Shown here: positions 49,520-60,085 of the stretch, piece by piece
How the letters are laid out: every line of letters starts with the position of its first letter
Numbering within the stretch: position 1 is the first letter of the stretch
From: Jaapia argillacea MUCL 33604
Taxonomy: Eukaryota > Basidiomycota > Agaricomycetes > Jaapiales > Jaapiaceae
NCBI GenBank assembly: GCA_000697665.1
Contig: KL197730.1
Coordinates: 101,737 to 165,736 of the forward strand
Length of the DNA: 64,000 nucleotides
Reading direction: 5' to 3'
The notes under the pieces: generated by a model
The model's database searches: none
What the model saw: the letters and a program-made list of their open reading frames with translations, nothing else
What the model was told of the DNA's origin: nothing
Translations under genes and position numbers: made by a program

Positions 49520-50895
49520 ACATACATCGACCACCTACGGAATGTCTCCTTAACATGCCGCTCATTTTACTCCCTCGTCCAACCTTTGATGTTTACCCGA
49601 CTGCAGCTCCTTTGTTCTGGGTTGACGACGCGGGTATCGACAGGACCTGCTTCCACTTGTCCAAATCAGCTGGAGCCCATCTCCGCCATTACGTCTCCCC
49701 TCAGATTGCCCAGTTTGTCAAGATATGTACCTTTGAAACGAACTGGGATTTCGGTTCGTCCCAGGGCGTCCACAATCCCGACCGAGATCCGTACGAAGTC
49801 AGAAGCAATTCATCCCATACTTCCCCCCATCGAGATCGCATCAATGCATCACACTCCGTCATCCAAGAGCTCTTCGAGTCTCTACCGAAACTCACTAATC
49901 TCACCCAAATCGACTTTCGTGGTGCCGTATCGAACAATGCTCGAATCCTGCAGTTAGGAGGAATCCAGCGTCTCGGTAGCCTCATCTTGCGAGACTGCGC
50001 CATCATTGGATCAAACGCTGAACCCCTGACTATCGATTCACTGCAACTGCAGTAGATGGGTGGCGCCCCTCCGGCTCTCCAGCGGTTGGTGGCCCTGAGA
50101 GACCAGATGCCTATGTTGTTTCATTCCTCCCATGTTCGTACCCTGGGAATATCCCTTTCGGATGCAGGATCTCCGCAAATGATTCGGACCCACGATTATC
50201 TGTCTGCACTCTGTTCAGCAACCTTCCCTTCGATGACTATGTTGCGTGTCAATCGTTTCGCGCTTACCTGCGAACATTTCATCCCCTTCCTAACCAAATG
50301 CCCCAATGTCGAACACATCGAGGTGTCACCGCACCCATCCTACGATCTCCGACCTCTATTTCCCTCCGAAATCTCGAACTGTCATCTAATTATCTGGAGA
50401 TATTTACAAACATTTGCCTCTCCGAATTGTGGTGTCACATGTCTCGATATTCATTCACCGATTTCGAGACCACCAACCATCCTCACTTGGTTGAATCGTT
50501 GGAACTCATCTTTTCGCCTGGAATTGGAGAGTATGACGGTTCGCGGGCGTTTTTCAAGCTAATTTGCGATAAATTCGCTGGTATCAAACGGATGGGGATT
50601 ACGTTGCAACCAACTCGCTTAGCGGTTTTGCAACATTGGTCTTGGCATCTGGTCTGTGAAGGTCTTTCTCCTCCTAGCCTTTTCTCATCATCGGTTCCTA
50701 CGACAGGATCTTATGAGTCAGCTACCGTCTCTTCTACCCCCGTCCTTGGATGAATTTCGAGCCACAGCCATAGCCTGTTTTTTAACATTGGAGAAGGAAC
50801 ACTTTTCGGAGGAGGTGAAATGGCGATGCCCAAATATACAGCGGGTTGTTATCCTCGATCCTGAGTGTCATTGGGAATGGCAAGCCAGGATGTAG
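49520..50895 (+). pseudogene. F-box / leucine-rich-repeat-like protein, copy B, truncated and mutated
   Basis: Paralogue of copy A in the opposite orientation. The first half of the F-box is missing; the copy starts at HLRNVSLTCRSFYSLVQPLM. The frame then shifts before DDAGIDRTCFHLSKSAGAHL. After TIDSLQLQ an in-frame TAG (50053-50055) stands where copy A has tryptophan. A deletion of about 40 bp near 50,372 removes a segment equivalent to PSSHLSKLTT in copy A and shifts the frame again. The last intron (GTCTGT...GACAG) and the final exon ending PECHWEWQARM are conserved. The damage makes a functional product unlikely. Confidence 0.8.
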
Positions 50896-51314
50896 GTGGC
50901 AGAGATGTCTGTCGTTCAGTTGTACGGAATCTCGCGCCTCCTGGAATCCTGATTTCTCGGGCGTTCCTTTAGCGCCACTGGCCTGTACTGAATGATGGTC
51001 TCGCTCGTTCGTACTACATCATCTCGAGACACCACATTGTAGCAAAGTTATTCATCTATTTGAAATGACCAGTCCTTCTTCTCGTGCTGCTCTTCTAAGC
51101 TCTCGTGGCATCACTCTCCTGTTGTAGCACTGTCGCTGTTAACCAGCGTTGTATCAGTACCACGGATCATAAGAGTGCTTGTTGTAGATGAGATGCAACG
51201 ACGGATAGTAAGCCGGGCTTACAACTTCATCCAGAAATTGAGTTATGGAAGAAACACTAGACAGGATGCTGTGCAAGATGAACACGAAAAAAAAGAAATC
51301 CTGGATTGCGATAG

Positions 51315-51387
51315 TAGCAGAGACTCGTCTCGATCGAGTGACCTTGGGGTTATGAGCCCCACGCGCTTCCGACTGCGCCACGATGCT
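51315..51387 (-). tRNA. tRNA-Met (CAT), second copy
   Basis: Identical to the 20898-20970 copy except in the 3' acceptor strand (CTCTGCT instead of CGCTGCT). This adds a second mismatch to the acceptor stem. Anticodon stem, CAT loop and T-arm are intact. Transcription and processing may be weakened. Confidence 0.8.
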
Positions 51388-52048
51388 ATACAATGCCGTC
51401 ATGGCAAGGTCTCCCGGTATGCCAACTCTTACAATGCAAAGGTCAACCAACCATTACAAGGCAGAATCGGTATTGTCGTTCCGGTGGAGTGTCTCCGACA
51501 GACTCAGTTTCGCTTGACCGGTGGCCTGAGATTCTGAGAAACGAAATGTTCAGGTGACTGAGCCGTATCCGATATACTGTTGGGTAGTCGGCCCTCGAGG
51601 GGGTTCTGGACGGTATTTGAGACTTTGGATTGGCAAGGATAAAAGAAACGGTACAGAAATCCCGGTATTAGTGCTGACCGCCAAACGATTGAGCGAAGTC
51701 AGAGGGGAATGGTTATGGTTTCATCCCAAAAGTGGAAGCATCGTGGGAAGTGTTGCGCACGGACCACCGCACCATTTATCGTTGAACGTTTCTACCCCCC
51801 TTGATACTACCACTATCCCTCTTCCATTGCGTGGCCAGGTAATTAGCAAGAAGCATGAGGCATGAAAGCCACGTGTGTCGGCCAGGTCTGCTGCTGTATA
51901 GCTCCAATTTCCCCCGTCGCACACTAAGTAATGCTGCGCAACCACTCATGTCCACCGTATCTCATAGGAATTTGACAACCGCAGCCCCAGAACCTTGTTC
52001 CTGGCATATAACTTTGGTACGACCCGAGCGAACGCTTGACCTTGAGCC

Positions 52049-52724
52049 ATGACCAGCCAGCACGACATGCCAAAAATACTCGTCTTCAGCCAAGCCTCCG
52101 CCCTCAGGACCATCCTACTGGACGAGCAAGACCACCTAATCTACAAAATACATACCCCAAAAAAATTCTTGCATTCGACAACTACGATCACTCGGTATAG
52201 TAGGCCTTCCTCCCCAGAGGGTGAGAGTGAGCGAGAGGAGGAAGAGCTGGCAAGGATCCACTGGCGCTATATCCAACACTCCCGATTAGTACTCGAAGGC
52301 AAGATCTTCAGAGTGCCCAATATGCTGGAGAGGACAGGGTTTTGTGGGCGGTAAGTTTTCCAACTGGTTGGCTTTTGGCTTTTGACTTGACGGGTCAAGG
52401 AACGCACTCATGCAGAGATCGGAAGTTCACTGCACCTGACGGTCTCGAGTATAGATGGGTTATGCGTAACCACTCTATGAAGGTCAGTTCACTTTAGTAC
52501 TGTTACCCACTTTCTGATGCTCGTCTCACATGCTCACCCATTGACAGCTGGTCCTCGACGATACCTCCGATACTATAGTTGTCAAGTTCCACGAAGGATC
52601 CCCTGGTTACCTTTCACCTAAGCGTAGATCCTACCTCGAGATCTTCCCGAATGGGCAGCATATGATCGACATCATTGTTGCTACCTTTGTCTATGCCGAG
52701 TGGAAGCGGAGAGCGCGCAGGTAG
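52049..52724 (+). CDS. DUF6593 domain protein
   Basis: Three exons. The N-terminus reads MPKILVFSQASALRTILLDE after MTSQHD, followed by HLIYKIHTPKKF. An acidic insert (EGESEREEEELARIHWRYIQ) comes next. The second exon gives RKFTAPDGLEYRWVMRNHSM, and the third LVLDDTSDTIVVKFHEGSPG, YLSPKRRSYLEIFPNGQHM and IDIIVATFVYAEWKRRARR, the typical C-terminus of this basidiomycete family. Introns begin at GTAAGT (52,352) and GTCAGT (52,481). Stop at 52722-52724. DUF6593 proteins are small, soluble, highly duplicated in mushrooms and of unknown function. The gene appears intact. Confidence 0.82.
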
Positions 52725-53415
52725 ATTCCTCCGGATGTGGGGTATCTGGAAGTGCATGTCCAGCATCTTTTTTTCGTGGTCTCGCATACTGATTAATTCT
52801 CTTCAAATTAGCATCCCCTTAGGATCACCCCCGGCAAGATCTGGCTTTGATGTTGATATCTATACCCCCACCTTCCGTCCTACTTGTGGGCTTCTCGAGC
52901 AACTTGCTCATAGTGTGTTTTTGTATACCAGTTCAGGTTCACTTGACTTCAGTAGTCGAACTTCTGCCAGAAGACCTCTCATCGGGTGTCGGCAGTTGTG
53001 TTATCCATCCCTAATGCTGCTCGTCCTATCTATGTGATGACAATCCGTTGTACCAATACGAAGCTTGTATCTGACTTGATGTTGATTCATCACTGCCAAC
53101 ATCTAATGCAGACTCTAGGATGAGGAGAATCGGCGCTTGCCAGAAATAAAGCGTGCAGTGAATAGGACCGCTAAAACGCTGAGAACGTATCTCGGTTGGG
53201 ATCTATGTCAATCGTTCAACGACAAACGCCCATTGTCAAACAAACATCCCTGGAAGTTGAATCCACGACAACCTTCTGCTGGAGGCATCCCAAACAGATA
53301 TGAAAAATGAAAACATCAAGCGATTGATTATATAATACTAAACGAACGACAACGATCACTCGAATCAAGAAAAATCAAAACACCTCCCCCCTCCCCCCGC
53401 CCTCAACCCCACACC
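52725..53415. other. Convergent intergenic interval
   Basis: Lies between the DUF6593 gene (+) and the phosphatase gene (-). No feature is recognised; A-rich near 53,330-53,380. Confidence 0.45.
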
Positions 53416-56400
53416 TCAAGAACCAGGAGCAGGCGGGTACCCAACAACAGTCTCCCACTCCTCCCCCTCCGGAACCTCCCACTCCCCAAAACATCCCCAC
53501 CTCCAATCCGTCTCTCCCACAATCTCCTTCTGACTCTCCACAAACGTCTCAAGGGGACACATCCCATCCTTCTGCTTTGGACAATTTCGGATACCGGTTA
53601 GAGGGACTACACCGTCGTTTATTATGATGCGGATTTGGGGGGTTGGGTGGGAGGTGCATGATAGGACTTTTTGGTTGGTTGACGAGCAGGAGAGTTAGGG
53701 TGATGAAAGGGGGGGTTAGTGTGATGGAAGGAGAGGGAGGGAGGAGGGGGGAACATACGTTGGAACTGAACGTTCGTCGCAAACGGTGCCAATTCCGATA
53801 CCCTAAACGACCTATTAGGCGGTATATGCGTAGCAGGCAACGGCCCATCCCTCGCGAAATTCGTCAAATTCAACGCCGTAATCACTAACCCCCCCAATCC
53901 CAAATCAGCATCTCACACACACACATCATCACATACGAAACAAGGGGGAGAGGACTAACCATTAAGCACAACAACCTCATGCGTAGCATCCACATACAAA
54001 CTCTGTCCAAGGGGGAATGTGATATCACTATCATCCAACGTAGCATTCGTACTTGAGTTATGAACCGGGATCTTGGTATGTGTTAGACGTGCTAGGAGTT
54101 CTTGGACGTAGCCGATTCCTTGGATACGAGCGACGGGGGAGCCAAAGGCTGAGTCGTACCTAGAATTTGGGGAGCGAGGTGAGTTTTAATGAACATGGGA
54201 GGGGGTAAAGGGAGTGTTGGGAAAGGGTGGAACCGGGGTTAGGTTTAGGAATGTGTGTTAGAGATATGGGAAGGGCGAAAAGAAGAGTTGTAGGAAACAC
54301 GACGACGTTCCAAAACACAGCTCAAAGCAAAAACATACCAGAAATAAAGGTCCATCCTAAAACCAAATGAGCTCAACTCCCCACAAAAAAACTCAAGGAA
54401 AAAAAGGCACATACGCATAATTAAACCCTTCCCATTCCTCCTCCGTAAACAGCTCACAAAACTTTGAATAACCAATAGCGACGGTCTACACCCAAAAAAA
54501 GTCAGCCTCGTTCTCCTTCCCCTCCCCCTTTCCCCCCTCTCACACCGCACCCTCACCGCACCGCGTCGCATCGCACCGCACCGCGCCTCGCCGCACCAAC
54601 ACCAACATCAAACACTCACCTCATAAGCACACATCTGCTGCATACTATAAACATCCTCCACACTCAACTCAAAACCCTCCAACATCCCGCCTAACCTCTC
54701 CGTCGCCCCCTGCAAATAAACATTCGCCCATTTCGCTACATAATACCTACCTCTATCAGCTTTGGATTTGAATTGTGTGTTGGGGCAGGTTTTGTAAGGG
54801 GCTAGTGTGTTGTTGAACTAAAGGGGTGTTAGTGCGGTGGGGAGAGGGGAGGGGAGGGAGGAGTGAGGACGTACCCCGTCGGCTTCAATAGTGATACTCT
54901 GCTGATACATCCCCTCAAACGGATACCCAAAGAACCCAATAGCGAAATTAAGAGCAGAGGAAAGCATCCTATCTCTAGAGGGGATTCAAGCATCGCGTAA
55001 GCGATTGATCGAGTGAGTCAAGAAACGCGTAGGGCGTAGATCGAGGGGTCGAGACAACATAAGGTGAAGATCGAGGGGGGGAAACGCGTGGGCGTTGATA
55101 GAAGGAAGGTGGGATGAAACGAAGACGACGGAAAGCACAAAGAAGATAGCAACACAAAGAAATATAGACGCACTGCGACTCAGTACGGAACACAGGGATC
55201 GTGTTGGATTCAGTAAAGTTCTATTGGGAAGGGGTGCGTTAGTACTCGTCGAATGTATGCGTGTGGAGGTGTGGTTGTTTGGAGGGACATGGATATAGGA
55301 ACGTGCATTTCGGTTGCTATATGCGTCGCGTCGACAAGGCACAGACGCATATACCCTCCAGCGCGCCCAATATCGTAACCAACCGGGAGAACCATACCTT
55401 GAGCAAAAACCCATATTTCAACCTCATGGAAACACCCAGATCAACTAACAACGCAAAAAGTCAGACCGACGACAAGCGTATGAGGATGGAGGTACGTACA
55501 GAGTTGTTGTCTCCCGAAAGGGGTCAATACTTCTTCGCCTAGTTTGTATGTCCTGGGGTATGAACTCATGTAAGCCAAGGTGGGAGGTTGGGTGAAGGGA
55601 GACGGACCAGTCGTTCATAAACTCCAAATCACCAGAAGCGGTCCATCCGCTAGCAGCTTTGTTAAGTCGGTTGGTAAAGTTTGCAGGGCCACCATACGAC
55701 GCTACCCAACATCAGTCCAAATAGCAAACCAACGCCCAAAACACAGAGAGCTCACCATAACTAGTAGGATACCTAGCTCCATGCCTATGCAAGAAATGCA
55801 ATCCGGTAACTCTACACCCATCAGGCGCCTCAGGTCCCGAATCCAATCCAAATGTACCCCTTCCAACACTATACCAAGGACTCAAGTTCCCCCAATGTTT
55901 AAACAAATCAAACTTCCCTTTATCTCCTTTGCCCGTCCCGTTATGTTTCCCACCATGTCCGTCCTTTGCCTTTTCACCGAAATGGGAGGCGGGGACGACC
56001 AGAGCTGGTGCACCGGTATGGATGGGATATGAAGGGGCTGTCGCTACGAGAGCAGCTTCTGCTCCTGTGGGTGTTATACCTGCGTAGCCGACTTGTGTTG
56101 GGAAGAGGGAGGGGAAGATGTTGGTGGGTGTTGGAGGGGGGAAGTTGTGTACTTCGGAAGAGCCTGCATGGGGAGGCGCGTAGTTGTCGTACGAATCGTG
56201 GTATGTAGAAGGAGGGTGGGAGGAGGGGAAGGCGGTGCAGATGAGGTGTTGGGCGAGGACACCGCCGATTATACCACCGACGAAAGAGACGGTGAGGTGG
56301 AGTGGGCTGAAACGGAGGTTGCTGAGCCAGGATTTGGTGGATGTGGCGGTGGTTGGTGTGATGTCGTCGTCGTTGTTGGAGCGAGGGTGTTGGGGAAGGA

Positions 56401-56488
56401 GCGATTGTTGTTCGAGGTCGGAGTCGGGGTGGGAATTGTATTCTTTGTCGTCGTAGTCTCGCGTGTGGGTCGCAGTGGGGTTGCTCAT
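53416..56488 (-). CDS. Histidine acid phosphatase (phytase-like), N-terminally membrane-anchored
   Basis: Phosphomonoesterase of the histidine-phosphatase superfamily branch 2. The N-terminal 75 residues are cytosolic-looking (SDLEQQSLLPQHPRSNNDDD). A membrane helix follows (LHLTVSFVGGIIGGVLAQHL), so this is a type II anchored form rather than a secreted phytase. The catalytic motif is LHFLHRHGARYPT (RHGxRxP). Downstream are GVSMRMKYGFLLK, VFRTESQDRMLSSALNFAIG and FKSKADRGRYYVAKWANVYL. The C-terminal motif is VDATHEVVVLN, with HE where classic phytases have HD. The tail has two cysteine pairs (GIRNCPKQKDGMCPLETF, WRWGCFGEW) and ends YPPAPGS; stop at 53416-53418. About ten short introns; low-complexity CT-rich introns make exact ends uncertain. 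Confidence 0.87.
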
Positions 56489-57443
56489 CGTGGCGACGGC
56501 GAACACAACAGAGACGACGGTGACGGGACAGGGTCGACGGAGTGTCGACGTTGGGGAGGATGGGAAGCACAGCGGAGGTGTTGTATTTAGGGAACCCACG
56601 TGGTGGCCATGTGCTTGGTCCTTCCAGTCCGTTATCCTTCCAACGCATCTCCTCCCTCGCAACACTCTCACCCCTCCACAAGTACTGTACCTCAAATTAA
56701 CATGCCAGGGTACATGGACTGGTATTCTCTCCGTGACAACCATTATTTTATCCATTGGCTGTAGTGTGTATATCCCATCCGCCCTTCATCTCCGTTCCCC
56801 CTCCCAGTTGCTGTCCACACGGCCTCACATCTCCACCAGAATATCAATTGTCTTTTCAAGTACAGATAGCTGGGAGGTTGTTGGCACAGGAAGGCCTTTG
56901 ATAACACCCCAGGCTCGTGGATCCAACGGATCAGTGCGTTCATTCCTTGGAGGATACAAACGATTTCGATGTGTCCTAACCTGTGACTGGACCCGGTGCC
57001 ATTCTCGCCACATTAAGGGCCTTCTCCACTTATTCCACTCATTTACCCATTTCTTATCGACGAACTTCCATCTCCCATCCACTCCAACTATATCACCACT
57101 CCCTGTTGACACACATGGCCTCTCACCAGATCAATCACGCACTTGAACGATACCAGCTGTCGTCATGATCTACCTTGTCCCGTTTTATCGTCGACGGAAC
57201 GATCGCAGTAGAGCATTGAACGGCACCAAACACACGTGTCTATCCATAGGCGCTTATCCCAACTCCTATTTCAATAACCCTGAATCTTAATCTCACCCAC
57301 CTTCCCATTCGCTAAACTCTATTTCCTCCAATCATCCAACACTAACTTTGTCCTCTCATGAACGATTCGACTCCACCGCAAGCGCCGGTGAACAATCCAC
57401 AAAATGCGGCAGAGCTGTCCATTGAACCGAACAGAAACCCACC
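56489..57443. other. Divergent intergenic interval
   Basis: About 950 bp between divergent genes. Open frames on both strands overlap each other; none is convincing. It holds the promoters of the phosphatase and membrane-protein genes. Confidence 0.4.
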
Positions 57444-59375
57444 ATGTCATCACGACTATTCCACCTCCACCTCTTCTCTCTCTGGCTCTCATTCCTCGCC
57501 TTAATAGCCCTAACAACCATATCCTCCATATCCACTTCCCACCGCGCAGACTGTCTCCCCACCTCACCCCTCACCCTCCTCTCTCTAAACACAACATCAT
57601 GCACCCACCTCGAGAACCTATCCCATTCCATCCTCCACTACTCAACCTACCTCCAATCAATCAACATAATCATTATCCAACTCCTCACATCTCTCACCCT
57701 CCTAACACTCCGACCCTACCTCCTCTCACTCACATGGAAATCACTCGAAAGAGACCGTCCAACGCTCCAAACCATACAAACTAGCATCACACTCGCCGAC
57801 TCACCTCGGTTGATACCAGGTATCCTACACACGTGGTCCGCAAAGACCCTCTCCCCTCCCATCATCCTCGTCATCTTCATCGCGACACTGTCACTCATAT
57901 CCCCATTGGCCGTATCATCAATATACCGTCCCCATACCGGTCCTTACGAAGCTCTATTGGACTTTACAGGAGGAGGAGGAATAGGACCAGTCATCCCTCC
58001 TTCATACGATCCGGGTTATATAGTAGGAGCAGGTATCACAGCAGGCCGTTCGATAATCGCAGCCCAATCCATCGATTACATCTCGTCGAACTTTACTTCC
58101 CCACCGGGAATCATCCCTTTCTCATAGACTCAGAAGTCCGACAGGTGAGTCCCCCTCGCATCACACCAAACACCCCTTACACACCCCTCATTTTCCAGTA
58201 GGTCTGGTACGCAAAGAGGACAATCGCAGTAGCACTCCGATGACTCGACTGCGGACCAACAGCTCCCTCCCGCATCACCCAATTCCCCTTCTCAATCGAC
58301 CCATCATACTGGTCCCCCAATACGACCAATCAACCACATTCAACCTAAACAACATTTCCTCGCAAATGTTAAACGAACCTCAAATCTCCGTTGCATACCT
58401 AAACGCCCCAACCACCATATCCCCAGGTTCGGTACTTACAACCACCACCGCCATTTTCTTCGCTGCCAATGGGACCATCGAAGGCGCACAACAACATATC
58501 ACTTCTCCCAACTCGACATCTCGGATCGGTGGGATTGACGTACTGGTTTGTACCAGTACCGTCAATTTGCAGATTAGCGATTGTGTCGTCTCGCACGGTT
58601 TCGTACAAGATTGTTCGGCGAGCGATCCAAACTTGATTCCAGGCATTAACTCTAGTACGATGGGAGGCGTCGACAAATGGATCATCCACCCAGACCTAGT
58701 AGGTATCGCACTAAGCGCAACCCCCGTCATCATGCCCTACACCCGAGTCAACTCCCTCCCAATGTTCCTCTCCATCACTCCAAACCTAATCTCCTCCAAC
58801 CTCCCCCCTACCACCTACTTATCCCTAAACACCTTCAGTAACGGATACTACATCCCTCTTGATTATATCTCCACTGCTATGTTTGAGGTGTCGATGAGAG
58901 GGATGGTACAAGGTCTGTTAACGACTTGGCAATGGTATAACCCCACAAGTGGTTCAATAACAAGCGAATTCGCAACATCCAACTTCCCAATCCAACTCAT
59001 CATCGTCATCATCGCCTTCCTGTTCTCCATCTCCGCCACACTCCTTTCGACGCTCCCACACTCCTCCCGCCACGCAGCAGAAATCGACGCTTGTCGTATC
59101 ATAGCGATAACGAGGAACCACCAACTAGACGAAGTGTTTAATGGGTATTCAGATCGGTCGGTTGGGATACCGAAGAGTGTTAGGGAGACTAGGGTTTGTT
59201 ATGATGTTGATCGGGATGGTGGGAAGGGGGGTTGAGAGTCGCTACGCCGTCACCGGAGGTGGGTGAGGATGATAGGTTGGGGAGTTCGCCTTGGGCTAGG
59301 TCTCCTGTGGTTGAACGTGATGCGAAGGAGGAGAGGACTGAGGAGGATAGGTTGATGACTCCATGGCTGGCGTGA
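57444..59375 (+). CDS. Large membrane protein, unknown function, with reading-frame discontinuities
   Basis: The N-terminus has a membrane helix (LFSLWLSFLALIALTTISSI), then INIIIIQLLTSLTLLTLRPY and SPPIILVIFIATLSLISPLA. A long extracellular-type region rich in N-glycosylation sequons follows (FNLNNISSQMLNEPQISVAY, GVDKWIIHPDLVGIALSATP). Another helix is PIQLIIVIIAFLFSISATLL, then a cytosolic tail with ACRIIAITRNHQLDEVFNGY. Near 58,080-58,250 the frame changes and an in-frame TGA (58,241) sits in text that otherwise reads like the family. At a six-G run (59,226-59,231) the coding-like tail switches frame into ATPSPEVGEDDRLGSSPWAR, ending at 59,375. This may be a decaying gene, or there may be assembly errors in homopolymers. 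The family is common in basidiomycetes without known function. Confidence 0.55.
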
Positions 59376-60044
59376 GGCTCGAAAAGCAGTACTACTCATG
59401 ATATGTGTTACACATCCTTGATACACTGTTCCTTCTTCACTCCATGTATGTTTTGTAGCGATTACGCAAATAAATCGACTTCCAAACCTCAGGATCAGTA
59501 TGACGAACTGATCTGGGTGAATGGGGACAATGCTTGTGAGGGAAGAACAGTCCGAAGGGGTGGACACCACATCGAAGCAACCGAGCTTCAATCATAGCTC
59601 AGAAAAAAACAAAGAACATAGCGTATTCCGAGGGAAGGCGATGAAGGGTATCGTGCCGTATCTCGGGGGGAATTTTGCAGAAGCTCATGGTAGCGATCCG
59701 GCCGTGAGGATGTACATGTGGATATTGAATTCCCAGCAATTCGACGTCGCGACTTGGTTTTGACGCTTGAGGTGGAAGGCTGGAAGCTTACTTGCGAGAC
59801 TAAACGTGACTATGTGTGACGGCTATACGTCACGCTCCTGTTATGTGACGGATTCGGCCCGAACCATAACCTAGACCGGTTCTGCTCACAGCTGACAAGT
59901 ATCCTCGGCCCAGGAATGACGAGTTCGACTGCGCCTGCGTGTCGCACCAGGAATAGCTGCATGGGTGGTAATGTCCTTCGTGTAATCGCATTTACCTTTT
60001 CCTTGCACAGTCCCATCGCAAGTCCTCCTCCCTGAGGCCACCAT
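59376..60044. other. Intergenic interval, no gene recognised
   Basis: A short frame at 59,521-59,763 (+) has no recognisable features. The region leads into the P450 copy B promoter. Confidence 0.4.
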
Positions 60045-60051
60045 ATAAAAG
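60045..60051 (+). promoter_or_regulatory. TATA box of P450 copy B
   Basis: TATAAAA in ACCATATAAAAGTC. The first ATG (60062) is only 17 bp from the box, while the ATG at 60086 is 41 bp away. With transcription usually starting about 30 bp past the box, the second ATG is the likelier start. Confidence 0.6.
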
Positions 60052-60085
60052 TCTCATCCCAATGTCTATCCTCTCTCGCAACACA

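Noticed and set aside
56825-57112. Tryptophan-rich minus-strand frame (KKWVNEWNKWRRPLMWREWH)
   Set aside because: No ATG in frame, the only upstream exon I could splice gives a stop, and tryptophan richness is expected opposite CCA-rich DNA.
60062-60064. First ATG of P450 copy B as the translation start
   Set aside because: It lies only 17 bp from the TATA box, probably upstream of the transcription start; the ATG at 60086 fits better and still precedes the membrane anchor.
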